This document shows positions 10,003 through 20,120 of a stretch of 64,000 bases of DNA, piece by piece (the stretch's first letter is position 1; every line of letters starts with the position of its first letter). The stretch is from Acidobacteriota bacterium (GTDB lineage Bacteria; Acidobacteriota; Terriglobia; Acidiferrales; UBA7541), in contig JABCYZ010000011.1 in the NCBI GenBank assembly GCA_013289955.1, forward strand, positions 62,001 to 126,000. Reading direction: 5' to 3'. The position numbers and the translations under genes were made by a program. The notes under the pieces are model-generated. The model had not been told where the DNA came from, ran no database searches, and saw nothing but the letters and a program-made list of their open reading frames with translations.

Positions 10003-10490
10003 AACTCCTCCTGAGAATTCTCAGCCAGTCTTGAAAATCACTGATATCGACTATCCGTTTACCTCAGCGGAAACCCCTAAAAACATAGTCCTTCGCCTTT
10101 ACCGTCGTATGACACGGGCAACGCACATCGTTTCAGGGGGCGGGAGCTCTCTCCAGGAGCAATGAGACGGCACGAAGTGACCAGGGCAGCCCAGGCACCC
10201 TAACGGGAGTCAGAGCGGCGCTCGCCGCTCGCGCAAGCCGCGCACTCTCCGCAGATAACGGCGTGCAGTCGGACACGCCGTTCTGTGTGATGCGATACGC
10301 GGATAAAGGGTGCATACAATTTCAGTCATCAGGAATTCTCTCTCTGATCCGCTTTAACGACCACCCCAGTGCCGTGATTCAGCCGGAGTGAGGAAACAGC
10401 CTAGTCCAAGTAGATAGCCGAACTCGCATCCATCTCCCTTATTGTGAAACGTATTCTGGCGGCAGGCATCCGACTGTATGAGGTTTTCCT
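10003..10490. other. divergent intergenic region, dehydrogenase / peroxiredoxin-like
   Basis: 488 bp between divergently transcribed genes. Apart from the palindrome at 10011-10024 I see no gene, RNA or clear promoter. Short open frames have no recognisable protein content. Confidence 0.5.
10011..10024 (-). promoter_or_regulatory. 14-bp perfect palindrome before the alcohol dehydrogenase gene
   Basis: CTGAGAATTCTCAG reads the same on both strands and touches the ribosome site of the dehydrogenase gene (start 10002). A protein bound here, or a hairpin in the mRNA, would block initiation. Only one copy was noticed. Confidence 0.4.
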
Positions 10491-11087
10491 ATGCGATCTG
10501 ACATCATTCCCGGCGCCATCTTTCCCGATTACGAACTTTCCGACCACACCGGCAAACGCCAGAAGCTCTCCGAATTGCAAGCACAACATCCCATGGTTCT
10601 CGTCCTCAGCCGCGGAGGTTTCTGCCCCAAGGACCGCCGCCAGGCGGAACTCCTCGTCCAACTCCATCGTGAACTCGAAGTCGCCTATTGCCGCCTCGTC
10701 ACCATCAGCACCGACAGTATCAGCGAGACGAATGAATATCGCACCGGCGTCGACGCCCACTGGCCATTCCTCTCCGACGCGGGCCGCACCATCCAAAAAG
10801 ACCTCGGCATCGCCGAATACACCGATCCTCTCCACAATCCCATGATCCCTCATGTGATTGTCCTCGAGCCCGGCCTTGTCGTTTACAAGGTTTACAATGG
10901 CTACTGGTTCTTCGGCCGGCCCACCATGGAAGATCTTCGCCAGGACCTCCGCGCCGTCAGCAAAAAATGCCGCCCCGACTGGGACATCACTACTCCCGAG
11001 CTCAAGGCCGCGTGGCAGCGAGGTCAGAAGGACCTCTTCTACCCCTACGGCAAAACCTACGTCCAAACGCTCGGCGAACAGGATTAG
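10491..11087 (+). CDS. peroxiredoxin-like (AhpC/TSA, thioredoxin-fold) protein
   Basis: Thioredoxin-fold protein of the redoxin/AhpC-TSA superfamily, 198 residues. The N-terminal pattern P-G-A-I-F-P-D-Y-E-L-S-D is typical of these proteins. The active-site region reads L-S-R-G-G-F-C-P-K-D-R-R with Cys45 where the peroxidatic Cys would lie. The canonical P-x3-T-x2-C motif is not intact, because the Pro and Thr are missing, so peroxidase activity is uncertain. There is no adjacent C-x-x-C. The start has GAGG about 9 bases upstream. It is monocistronic as far as can be seen. Confidence 0.75.
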   Translation: MRSDIIPGAIFPDYELSDHTGKRQKLSELQAQHPMVLVLSRGGFCPKDRRQAELLVQLHRELEVAYCRLVTISTDSISETNEYRTGVDAHWPFLSDAGRTIQKDLGIAEYTDPLHNPMIPHVIVLEPGLVVYKVYNGYWFFGRPTMEDLRQDLRAVSKKCRPDWDITTPELKAAWQRGQKDLFYPYGKTYVQTLGEQD

Positions 11088-11285
11088 CAGCGACAGGCGG
11101 ACCGTTTTAACTCCGAGTGACCCGTGCGGCCCGAGTGCCACAGTCCCAAGAGCCGGCGGCGAGTCTGCATGCTCTCCGTGCCGCGGTTGCGTAGTGCAAT
11201 TGACGCCTTAAAGTATTAAGCTTGGCCTCAGCGCTTTCGCGCGATCCTCGCAGCTCGGCATTACGGCTGCAAGGAGGGTGACCTT

Positions 11286-12008
11286 ATGGCCCTCGTAGTC
11301 CTGCCTGTTTCGACCCCCGGGAAAATCTTAATGGTCTTTGCCTCTGTGCTGGCTTGCGCTTGCTTCCAGTCTCCTGTGGCGTTCGCGCAGCGCCCGGGCC
11401 ACGTTGGCGGGGGCGTACACCCCAGAAGTGCGGGCCCTCTAGGTGCGCCGCGTGTAGTTCCTGCACCAGCATCACGTCCAATGTTCTTGCGCTCCCACGG
11501 CGGCTTTCCGGAGCGCTCCCCTCTCATTCTTCGTCCTTCTTCCTTCCTACGCCCGCAGTTTCTCTGGTCGTGGCAGGCTTTCAACTCTTCTTGGTGGCTG
11601 TACTGCGGTCCGATCTGGGGCGGGAACTCCGGCTGCGACGATTTGTTCTTTTCCGCGCATACCACGGAACATTATCTCGCCCCGCCGCTGACGTATGCGA
11701 GTCCTGTCTACGTTTACAGCCTGGATGGCCACCAGCTCGTGCAGCTTTATCTAAAGGACGGCACTGTCTATAGAGTGAACGACTACTGGTTCGTCGACAA
11801 AGAGATCCATTTCACCTTGCTCGATGAAAGTGCCACGAAATCTATCGAGCAGGTGATCGCTTTGGACGATTTGGACGCGCAGAAAACCGTCGACGTTAAT
11901 ACACGCCGTGGATTCCGCGTCGTAATGCGGAGCGAACCCCTCGAGCAGTATTTGCGAGATCATCCCGACCTCACGCCGCCACCCTTCGAGCCTCCTCAAA
12001 AAAACTAG
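11286..12008 (+). CDS. hypothetical exported protein
   Basis: I do not recognise a family. The 240 residues begin with a signal peptide (about 1-35, ending V-A-F-A-Q), followed by a Gly/Pro/Arg-rich section (36-75), a Trp-rich patch (about 96-112), and a C-terminal half (about 140-225) with alternating beta-like segments including V-Q-L-Y-L-K-D-G-T-V-Y and D-Y-W-F-V-D. That C-terminal pattern, a tyrosine-rich strand followed by a 'level of the variable in the residues' type segment, is common in small exported acidobacterial proteins. The ribosome site AAGGAGGGTG precedes the ATG. Likely periplasmic or surface-exposed. Confidence 0.7.
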   Translation: MALVVLPVSTPGKILMVFASVLACACFQSPVAFAQRPGHVGGGVHPRSAGPLGAPRVVPAPASRPMFLRSHGGFPERSPLILRPSSFLRPQFLWSWQAFNSSWWLYCGPIWGGNSGCDDLFFSAHTTEHYLAPPLTYASPVYVYSLDGHQLVQLYLKDGTVYRVNDYWFVDKEIHFTLLDESATKSIEQVIALDDLDAQKTVDVNTRRGFRVVMRSEPLEQYLRDHPDLTPPPFEPPQKN

Positions 12009-12076
12009 TCGGCGCCTGACCACGATCATTTGGGCGCGGGTGTCCCAGCCCCGTTAGTCGAGTTTCGGGCGCCTGC

Positions 12077-12355
12077 TCACGAGCTTCTCCGGATCCGCTC
12101 TTCCAACAGCACCGCGACGGTGTCACCCACTTCCTTGCCGATCGCTTGGCGTATATCCGCCCTTACTGGCAGCTTATGCGTCCCGTCACCCAAAGCCATG
12201 AACGAACTCTGAAATGGATGGCCATCGATTTTGCCCCTGACCTTCACCAAGCCACGCGTTCCAAAAAACTTGACCGAACCAGGCCAGATCACATACGTCC
12301 AACCGCCCTTGGCCCTGCTCTTCCGCAATTTAGCCCTGAATTTTTTGTTCAGCAT
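12077..12355 (-). CDS. DUF1905 domain protein
   Basis: Small 92-residue protein of the DUF1905 family. The sequence runs from a basic N-terminus through W-T-Y-V-I-W-P to a section with [14 protein letters not shown] and G-D-T-V-A-V, which are the family's conserved parts (a small beta-barrel). The function is not established; relatives are often fused or adjacent to YdeI-type proteins. GGGGAAGG about 10 bases upstream supports the start. It stands alone. Confidence 0.75.
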   Translation of the reverse strand: MLNKKFRAKLRKSRAKGGWTYVIWPGSVKFFGTRGLVKVRGKIDGHPFQSSFMALGDGTHKLPVRADIRQAIGKEVGDTVAVLLEERIRRSS

Positions 12356-12812
12356 ATTTCTGAAACCTTCCCCCTGATCGTTTCTGTGCTTTCCTCACCA
12401 AACTTCGAACTCTTCAGCGCATTCCTTCCCATATAACATTCTTCCGCAAAAATTTGCTCCGATTCTTGCCGCGAATCAAATCCTTATTTGCCTCGACACA
12501 AAATTGAGCCGAGGCGTGGAGCTCTCATTGGGTAATATCGCACCTCGCTCTCTGCGAGCCCTCTCTTTAGTCCAATTTTCTTCGTTTGCGCGCTTTATCA
12601 CCTCTTTCCACATTTCAAAGGCTTGCTCGTTCTCGTCGGGCTTCACGTCCTCAAGTGGTCTGAAACAAAATTCTTTGAAATGGACGCTTGCGAAAAACCG
12701 TAGGGCGAGGCGGTTATCCTTGACAAGCCGGCTGCCCCAGGACGTTTGCCGCTCTCTCTGGTTTGCTGCCGAATGGACCCCTTCGATCCGCCTGGGCCCC
12801 ACGAATGTCCCG
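12356..12812. other. gap with a coding-like stretch on the minus strand
   Basis: The 457 bp between DUF1905 and the VWFA gene hold one minus-strand frame with protein-like composition (see 12476-12812). The remaining ~120 bp at 12356-12475 show nothing recognisable. Confidence 0.4.
12476..12812 (-). pseudogene. unrecognised coding remnant or short gene without a clear start
   Basis: On the minus strand an open frame ends at 12476. Its last ~90 codons read like real protein: a basic/aromatic section (N-R-L-A-L-R-F-F-A-S-V-H-F-K-E-F) followed by a charged helical one (E-Q-A-F-E-M-W-K-E-V-I-K-R-A-N-E-E). The frame runs back into the 3' end of the VWFA gene in a different phase and has no ATG with a ribosome site, so it may be the truncated tail of a decayed gene. 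I recognise no family. It could also be chance. Confidence 0.3.
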
Positions 12813-13874
12813 TCAGTGGATCCCGGGTTGCTCGTAGTACCCCTGTCGCGTCCGCGCCGTGAGTTTACGGTCTGCCACGCGAACCTCGATATGGTGATAC
12901 TGGTCTCGCTTCTGATCCAAAGGTGGTGCGAAGGAAATCTCATAGTACGCTTGCATATCGACGAGGCACTGTCTCACCGAGCCAGTAATGTCGTTGCTAG
13001 AAGTGAGCGCGACGCCCCCACTCTGGGTGGCGATCACCTGCAAAGCCAGGTCGCCCCATTCGGCCTGGCTGGGTTTATTGATTCCTTTCTCATACGCTTC
13101 CCAACGGAAGGCGCGTCCGCCAAAGTCGGCGCTGCCAAGAGGATCGATGCTGTAGAGGGTGATGCGGCCTTGTCGCAGCAGCGTCGACGCCTGCACGACG
13201 TCGTTGAAAATCCGTTGCTCTTGCTTAGCATCCATCTGCTGCTCGACGCCCGGACCAGAGAGGATCGGCCATCCCGGTGAAACCCACAGAATGATCTTGC
13301 GCCCGGGGCGGGCCGCCTCGCGCGTCGCAAGCTGCAGCAGCGCCTTCGTGGAAATCTCGAAGCGTTCTATGGCGCTGTAGATGCCGCCCGAGCGGTGAAT
13401 GGAATGTAAGCCCAGGCTGTATTGATCGAGCGCTGCACTAAGCGCGTTGCCGTCGCTCGAAAAATCGTTCTGAACCTTGATGCCGTCGTCTGTAAGAAAA
13501 GCCAGCGCGATGGGGTTGGCGAGTTGTCCACCATCCGCCCGCAAAAATTTATCGATCTCCGAACGCTCGTAGGCGATGCTCTCTATGCCAGTGTTCACAT
13601 CATCGACAACAAGCACGACCTCGACCGGTACCTCCCGCCCCCGCACAGCCCGAAACGAGACTATGGGCTGCGGAACCTTATTGTCCAGAACAGTGAAGTC
13701 CTGCTGCTGAAGATCGCTAACTGGCGGCCCCGACTTTGGCGTCACGACCACGTCGAGATTGATCATGCCTGCGTCGATCGGAGTAACGGGGCTAGCCTCT
13801 TGCGCGGCTGGGACCGCCGCGGGATAGAGCAGAGCAACGAGCGAGAAGAAGCAAAGTCGTGCGCCCTTAAACAT
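12813..13874 (-). CDS. VWFA-related protein of acidobacterial type
   Basis: Exported protein with a von Willebrand factor A-like domain, of the class described as VWFA-related Acidobacterial (TIGR03436-like). From the ATG at 13874, which has AAGGAGGG about 5 bases upstream, it has 353 residues: a signal peptide (1-25), an N-terminal beta-domain with D-F-T-V-L-D-N (about 59-65), then the A domain starting V-E-V-V-L-V-V-D-D-V-N-T (about 84-95). The metal-site motif D-x-S-x-S is replaced by D-D-V-N-T, so divalent-metal adhesion of the classical type is doubtful. The role is unknown; members are common and multicopy in this phylum. Confidence 0.85.
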   Translation of the reverse strand: MFKGARLCFFSLVALLYPAAVPAAQEASPVTPIDAGMINLDVVVTPKSGPPVSDLQQQDFTVLDNKVPQPIVSFRAVRGREVPVEVVLVVDDVNTGIESIAYERSEIDKFLRADGGQLANPIALAFLTDDGIKVQNDFSSDGNALSAALDQYSLGLHSIHRSGGIYSAIERFEISTKALLQLATREAARPGRKIILWVSPGWPILSGPGVEQQMDAKQEQRIFNDVVQASTLLRQGRITLYSIDPLGSADFGGRAFRWEAYEKGINKPSQAEWGDLALQVIATQSGGVALTSSNDITGSVRQCLVDMQAYYEISFAPPLDQKRDQYHHIEVRVADRKLTARTRQGYYEQPGIH

Positions 13875-14080
13875 CAGTTCCCTCCTTATGAGCAAGAACC
13901 GACGGCTCACCCTGGTCGTGTTTCGCTGATTCGGAGCCCTAATGGCATAGACGCGATTCGGCCCGGTTTAGTTCCACTCCTGTGCCTCTTGCCCGCTCGC
14001 CGTGCCTTGAGGAAGGATCCGGCGCCGGCGCTAGGCTGTGAATGAGGCGGCTTAGTGTTGTAATGTACTGAGTCTCTCCC

Positions 14081-15349
14081 ATGCCGACGCCGCTGCTCCA
14101 TATCGAAAACGAATTCCGCACGGTTCTGGCTCCCGATTCGCTCCGCGCAGCCACTTCGGCCGACGCGGTTTGCGGCAGGCAGCCGCAGCTTGTCGTCGAG
14201 CCAGCGGACGAACAACAACTTGCCGCTGTTCTTCGTCTCGCAACTGGCGCGGGGCTCGCCGTGATTCCGCGCGGGGGCGGGACCAAGATCTCCTGGGGCA
14301 ACCCTCCCGCTCGCGCCGACATAATTCTTTCCACCTCGAGACTCGACAAGATGATCGAGCACGCCTGGGCCGACCTCACCGTCAGCGTCGAAGCCGGCTG
14401 CACCATTCTGAAGTTGCAGTCTGCGCTCGCTCGGCATGGCCAGCGACTCGCCCTCGATCCTCTCTGGCCCGCGCAAGCCACCATCGGCGGTATTCTGTCT
14501 ACGAATGACAGCGGCTCGCTGCGTCTTCGCTTCGGTGCGCTTCGCGACTTGATCATCGGCGTCACTCTTGCGCTTCCAGATGGCACGCTCGCTTCCAGCG
14601 GCGGCAAAGTCGTAAAAAATGTCGCTGGCTACGACCTGCCCAAGCTCGTCACCGGTGCTCTTGGCACGCTTGCAGTCATCACTCGCGCCGTCTTCCGTCT
14701 CCACCCCCTCCCGCGCAACACGAAGACGCTCTCGATCTCGGGCTGCACTCTGGAAGATATGCAGCGATTCATCCTCAGCGTGCAGGATTCCAAACTCGCG
14801 CACACAGCTCTACAAGCGCGAGTCGCACAAGATGCCGAGCCTGTCGTGGACATTCTCTTCGAAGGCACCGAAGCAGGCATCGCTGCGCAAGAAGCGCAGT
14901 TGAGGGACCTCGCGCGTCCCGCACAAGTTCTCGAAGCTCTATCCTCCGTTTGGAGCGGGCCAGAAAAACTGTGGAACTCCGCGAACGCCGCGCGGGACGC
15001 AGTGGCAAAAATCACCGGGCTTCCGGCCTCCATCTCGCGTACCGTCGAAACTGTGCAACGCGCGGCAAGCTCTCAGAACACGCATTGGGAGTTGACGATG
15101 CAAGCCACAGGCATTGGCTGGCTGCGCTTGGATGCCGCACCAGAAAATCTGCACGCCGTACTTTCCGGTCTGCGCTTCGAGCTTGAACACAGCAGCGGCT
15201 CACTTGTGCTGTGCCAGCATCCAGCGGAGATGCCGCATCTCGACGCCTGGGGACAACCAGGAGACGCTCTTCCACTCATGCGCGCGGTAAAAAATCAGTT
15301 CGATCGGAAAACCACTCTGAATCCCGGCCGCTTTCTCGGTGGCATATGA
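14081..15349 (+). CDS. glcE: GlcE-like FAD-binding subunit of glycolate/lactate oxidase
   Basis: Second FAD-binding subunit of the GlcDEF oxidase, 422 residues. The PCMH fold is clear: P-R-G-G-G-T-K-I-S-W-G near 64-74, then T-I-G-G-I-L-S-T-N-D-S-G-S and G-K-V-V-K-N-V-A-G-Y-D-L-P-K, which are typical of GlcE. It lacks the full C-terminal FAD-oxidase domain of GlcD, as usual. The first ATG is used, but the ribosome site is weak. Its stop (TGA at 15347-15349) overlaps an in-frame ATG of the next gene, and the same strand continues through the MBL hydrolase and creatininase genes to glcF, so the four look like one operon. Confidence 0.87.
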   Translation: MPTPLLHIENEFRTVLAPDSLRAATSADAVCGRQPQLVVEPADEQQLAAVLRLATGAGLAVIPRGGGTKISWGNPPARADIILSTSRLDKMIEHAWADLTVSVEAGCTILKLQSALARHGQRLALDPLWPAQATIGGILSTNDSGSLRLRFGALRDLIIGVTLALPDGTLASSGGKVVKNVAGYDLPKLVTGALGTLAVITRAVFRLHPLPRNTKTLSISGCTLEDMQRFILSVQDSKLAHTALQARVAQDAEPVVDILFEGTEAGIAAQEAQLRDLARPAQVLEALSSVWSGPEKLWNSANAARDAVAKITGLPASISRTVETVQRAASSQNTHWELTMQATGIGWLRLDAAPENLHAVLSGLRFELEHSSGSLVLCQHPAEMPHLDAWGQPGDALPLMRAVKNQFDRKTTLNPGRFLGGI

Positions 15350-15366
15350 TCAAGGAGCTTTCGTCC

Positions 15367-16341
15367 ATGAAGAAGTTCGGTTTTGCAATTCCGCTCATCG
15401 CACTTTTTCTGCTTCCTGCGGCGGCCCGCGTGGCCGGTCAAAGCGCACCCACGGCGTCTCGCCCGGAAGTTCACGCCCTCAAGATCACTATTCTCTCCAC
15501 CATGCTCGCTGACGATGGCATCGGCGAATGGGGTTTCGCCGCCCTTGTGGAAGCCGATGGCCGCAAGATTCTATTTGATACCGGCGCTCGCCCGAATACC
15601 GTCCTCGAAAACGCGCGGGAATTGAAACTCGACCTCAGCGACGTCGAGGATGTGATTCTCAGCCACTTTCACGACGACCACACCACCGGCCTCTTGACGC
15701 TGCGCCGCGAATTCTCCAGATCGAATCCGAGCGCGCTTTCTCGCGTTCACGTCGCGCAAGGAATTTTCCTCGAACGCCGCGGCCACAATCCCAATCCTAT
15801 GATCCAGATGAAAAAGGATTACGAAGCCACTGGCGGTGTGTTCGTCATCCACGATAAGCCCGAAGAGATCTTTCCCGGCATCTGGCTCACGGGTCCGGTT
15901 CCGCGCGTCTACCCCGAAAAGAATTATCCAGCGGGCACGGAGGTCAACACGGGCACAGCGTGGGTCGAAGACACCGTTCCCGACGACCAATCTCTCGTCT
16001 TCAACACTGCGCACGGACTCGTTCTGCTTTCGGGCTGCGGCCATTCCGGAATCATCAACACGCTGCAATACGCCCGCGGATTTCTCCGCCCTGCTCCCAT
16101 CGATGCCGCTATCGGCGGCTTTCATCTCTTTGCCGCCACCGACCAGCAACTGGCCTGGACGGCCTCGAAGCTGAAGGAATACCAGACCGCCCGCATTCTT
16201 GGCGCACACTGCACCGGCATTGAAAGCGTCTACCGACTCCGCGAACTTCTCGGCCTCACTCGCCAAACCTGTCTTGTTGGAACCATTGGCGCGACTTACG
16301 ATCTGAACGGTGGAATCAAAACCGGCCCCATCGCTCGATAA
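15367..16341 (+). CDS. exported metallo-beta-lactamase-fold hydrolase
   Basis: Zn hydrolase of the MBL superfamily, nearest to the group annotated as dihydropterin/RFAP-synthase-like. From the ATG at 15367 (AAGGAG at 15352-15357, nine bases before) it has 324 residues: a signal peptide (1-25), then L-S-H-F-H-D-D-H with the H-x-H-x-D-H metal motif (H100, H102, D104, H105), followed by S-G-C-G-H-S-G, G-G-F-H-L-F and G-A-H-C-T-G, all matching this group. An earlier ATG at 15346 overlaps the glcE stop but has no better site. Export is unusual for the pterin-related members, so the substrate is open. It lies inside the glcE-glcF gene run. Confidence 0.85.
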   Translation: MKKFGFAIPLIALFLLPAAARVAGQSAPTASRPEVHALKITILSTMLADDGIGEWGFAALVEADGRKILFDTGARPNTVLENARELKLDLSDVEDVILSHFHDDHTTGLLTLRREFSRSNPSALSRVHVAQGIFLERRGHNPNPMIQMKKDYEATGGVFVIHDKPEEIFPGIWLTGPVPRVYPEKNYPAGTEVNTGTAWVEDTVPDDQSLVFNTAHGLVLLSGCGHSGIINTLQYARGFLRPAPIDAAIGGFHLFAATDQQLAWTASKLKEYQTARILGAHCTGIESVYRLRELLGLTRQTCLVGTIGATYDLNGGIKTGPIAR

Positions 16342-16369
16342 CTTTCAAACCGGATTCGAGGTGCGTCCC

Positions 16370-17266
16370 ATGAGACTCACGAGCCACAAAAACCATTTGT
16401 GCATTGGGAAGAGACCGGCCCTCGAATGGACCGTCTCTCTCTGCTTCTCGCTCGCCGTAACCGTCTCGTCGTCGGCCCAATCACCCGCACCCGCCGTCCC
16501 TGCCCCAAGACGCGCTTCTGCAAACGCCGCCGTTCTTCTCGAGACTCTCTCGTGGGACGAAGCCGAGCAAATCCTCACATCCGACACTGTCGTCGTCATC
16601 GCTCTCGGCGCCGAATCGAAAGAGCACGGCCGCCATCTACAGCTCAACAACGATTTCCTTATGGCGGAATATCTCAAGAAACGCGTGCTCGACGCCGCCC
16701 CTGAAAACGTCGTCGTCGCTCCCACTGTCAATTACAGTTACTACCCAGCCTTCCTCGAATATCCCGGCTCCACTTCCCTCGGCATGGATACCGCCCGTGC
16801 CATGATCACCGACATCATCCATTCTCTTGCACATTACGGTCCGCGCCGCTTCTACATCCTGAACACCGGCTTCTCTACGCTCAGACCTCTCGGCCAAGCC
16901 GCCTCCGATCTCGCCAAGGACGGCATTGTCCTGCGCTACACCGACCTCACTAAAGAAGATCCCATCGAGAAGAAAGTTCGCCAGTCCGGAGGTACCCACG
17001 CCGATGAAATCGAGACCTCGATGATGCTCTATATCGCCCCTGAATCGGTGCGCATGAAAAAAGCCGCCCGCGATCTCAACCCCGATCAGCCGGGCGGTCT
17101 CACGCGCGATCCTCAGGGAAAGGGAACCTATTCCCCAACGGGCGCCTGGGGCGATCCGACTCTCGCCACGCGAGAAAAGGGCCAGGCCGTCGTCGAATCT
17201 CTGGTAGCAACGATTCTGAAAGACATCGAGGAGCTGCGCCAAGCTTCGTCCTTGCCCGCAAAATGA
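16370..17266 (+). CDS. exported creatininase-family protein with altered metal motifs
   Basis: Creatininase-superfamily fold, 298 residues from the ATG at 16370 (GAGGTG just upstream). It has a long basic n-region and a hydrophobic signal segment (about 20-37). The family's T-E-Q-H-G-x-H-L stretch appears as S-K-E-H-G-R-H-L (83-90), with H86 and D95 kept, but the Glu ligand position is Lys84. The usual N-G-H-G-G-N reads N-T-G-F-S-T (165-170), losing the His. The later G-G-H-A-G-E-x-E-T-S is present as G-G-T-H-A-D-E-I-E-T-S. Either a variant metal site or a non-catalytic role is likely. It starts 28 bp after the MBL gene and precedes glcF. Confidence 0.82.
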   Translation: MRLTSHKNHLCIGKRPALEWTVSLCFSLAVTVSSSAQSPAPAVPAPRRASANAAVLLETLSWDEAEQILTSDTVVVIALGAESKEHGRHLQLNNDFLMAEYLKKRVLDAAPENVVVAPTVNYSYYPAFLEYPGSTSLGMDTARAMITDIIHSLAHYGPRRFYILNTGFSTLRPLGQAASDLAKDGIVLRYTDLTKEDPIEKKVRQSGGTHADEIETSMMLYIAPESVRMKKAARDLNPDQPGGLTRDPQGKGTYSPTGAWGDPTLATREKGQAVVESLVATILKDIEELRQASSLPAK

Positions 17267-17347
17267 TTTCGCCCGGGATTCTTCGGCGTTTGCCGGCAGC
17301 ACTGTCCTTCGGTTATCTTCACGAGTGACAGCAAGCAGCGATCTTTC

Positions 17348-18661
<1,314 letters not shown>

Positions 18662-18726
18662 GGGCACGGCAAGCCGCGCGCGTCCTGGGTGCCTGGGACA
18701 CTCTCAAGAATTCCAGCCGCGTTCCG

Positions 18727-19137
18727 CTACGCGGCCTTTTTCCTCCAAGCCCCAAGAATTGCGCCCATCAGACAAAATCCAACTAGGGCGTAAAACTCAT
18801 TGATGGCAAACAATTGCATCGGTTTCATCTCGTACATATACGTTGTAAACGTCACCGGCCCGACAAATCCAATCCACAAAAGTATTCCAAGCGCCGCCCC
18901 CCGGGCCGCCGTATTCGCACTTCGCCAAATACAAATCTGCGCCAGGACGAATGCGATCAGCAGATTCAGCGCAAATGTGACTACATAAGGCAGCACGGGA
19001 TTCATGGTCTTGGCTTGTTCCATGGAAATGTTCTCAAGCGCCATCCAGGGTTTGTTGAACAAGACTCCGTACCATACCGCCCCGAGTATCCAGTAAGCCA
19101 AAGCCGAAACAAACACCGCCGCATAATTTGTCTTCAT
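18727..19137 (-). CDS. DUF1761 membrane protein
   Basis: Four-helix membrane protein of the DUF1761 family, 136 residues. The N-terminus (about 5-25) has the family pattern A-Y-W-I-L-G-A-V-W-Y followed by P-W. Helices are near 5-25, 48-70, 78-98 and 108-130. The function is unknown in the family. AAGGAG five bases before the ATG fixes the start. It lies 39 bp after the TauE/SafE gene on the same strand, so the two may be cotranscribed. Confidence 0.8.
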   Translation of the reverse strand: MKTNYAAVFVSALAYWILGAVWYGVLFNKPWMALENISMEQAKTMNPVLPYVVTFALNLLIAFVLAQICIWRSANTAARGAALGILLWIGFVGPVTFTTYMYEMKPMQLFAINEFYALVGFCLMGAILGAWRKKAA

Positions 19138-19176
19138 CGCTCACTCCTTGTCTATCTCTCTTTGGCCCGTGGCCCG

Positions 19177-19944
19177 TCAACGATATCCGCGCACAAAAAA
19201 ATAAACGGTCATAAACGCTCCCACCATAATTACGAAGGCGCGAATCCAGGATTGCGGCAACTTCTGCGCATAGTAGGCGCTGGAAAGCCCGCCAATCAGC
19301 GAGCCCGCAGTCATGATCATCGCTTGCGGCCAAAAGATTGCGCGCGTGATCACAAAGGTCAGCGCCGCGACTCCATTGATCACGCCGCCCAACAGCACCT
19401 TCAATTTATTCATAGCATGAATGTCCGTCATGCCCATCGCGGCGAGCATGGCCAGATTCATGATGCCGATTCCGCCGCCGAAATATCCGCCATAGACGGC
19501 GACGAACAGTTCGAATATGGATGCGCCAACGACTGCGGCGTTGTTCGAATCGCGCGAAATGCCCGCCGAAATCCGTCCTGTCAGGTGCTTGCCGAAAGCA
19601 AAGAGCAGCGTGGCGCCAAGCAGCAGCCACGGCAGCACTTTCAAGAAGGTCCGCGCCGGCGTCTTGATCAGCAAAATGGCTCCGGCCAGTCCGCCAATCA
19701 CACTGGTGACAATCAGGGGAATCATTACACGCCGCGGAATGTCCAACTTCATTCGGTAGGCGCCGCCGCTCGCCGTCGTTCCCACCCAAAGCGCCAGAGT
19801 ATTGGTGGCGTTGGCCGGCACCGGCGGCACACCGGTAAACAACAGCGCGGGAAACGCCACAAAGCTGCCGCCGCCGGCCACGGCGTTAATAGCCCCACCG
19901 ATTGCCCCGGCGAAAAAGAGAAATATGGCGTTGTGAAGGTTCAA
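19177..19944 (-). CDS. TauE/SafE family anion permease
   Basis: Membrane permease of the sulfite/sulfoacetate exporter family, 255 residues, with about eight transmembrane helices and two repeated halves. The N-terminal half has A-G-A-I-G-G-A-I-N-A-V-A-G-G-G-S, and the second half has Y-G-G-Y-F-G-G-G-I-G-I-M-N, which is the family's internal repeat. The transported anion is not known. The reading frame is closed by a stop 10 bases upstream, so the start is a TTG at 19944 without a good ribosome site, which is a weak point of the model. DUF1761 follows. Confidence 0.83.
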   Translation of the reverse strand: MNLHNAIFLFFAGAIGGAINAVAGGGSFVAFPALLFTGVPPVPANATNTLALWVGTTASGGAYRMKLDIPRRVMIPLIVTSVIGGLAGAILLIKTPARTFLKVLPWLLLGATLLFAFGKHLTGRISAGISRDSNNAAVVGASIFELFVAVYGGYFGGGIGIMNLAMLAAMGMTDIHAMNKLKVLLGGVINGVAALTFVITRAIFWPQAMIMTAGSLIGGLSSAYYAQKLPQSWIRAFVIMVGAFMTVYFFVRGYR

Positions 19945-20079
19945 GGAGACTTTTTATCACGATTCCCTCCTGCGGCTCTAGTTGGAATAGAGTGGCGCCG
20001 GATAAAGACAGGCTTTTTGGCAGGCGATTTAGGTAGCGGCTCAGAGGCCCCGGTCGATCCTGCCCGCACAAGTCCTTTC

Positions 20080-20108
20080 TTGACAAGCAGCCCGGCTCCG
20101 TATATGTA
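20080..20108 (+). promoter_or_regulatory. possible sigma-70 promoter of the MFS transporter gene
   Basis: TTGACA at 20080-20085 matches the -35 consensus fully. The -10 is poorer: TATATG at 20101-20106 (15-base spacer) or TATGTA at 20103-20108 (17-base spacer). It would give a leader of about 175 nt before the ATG at 20290. Confidence 0.4.
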
Positions 20109-20120
20109 CGGTCAGTTTCT

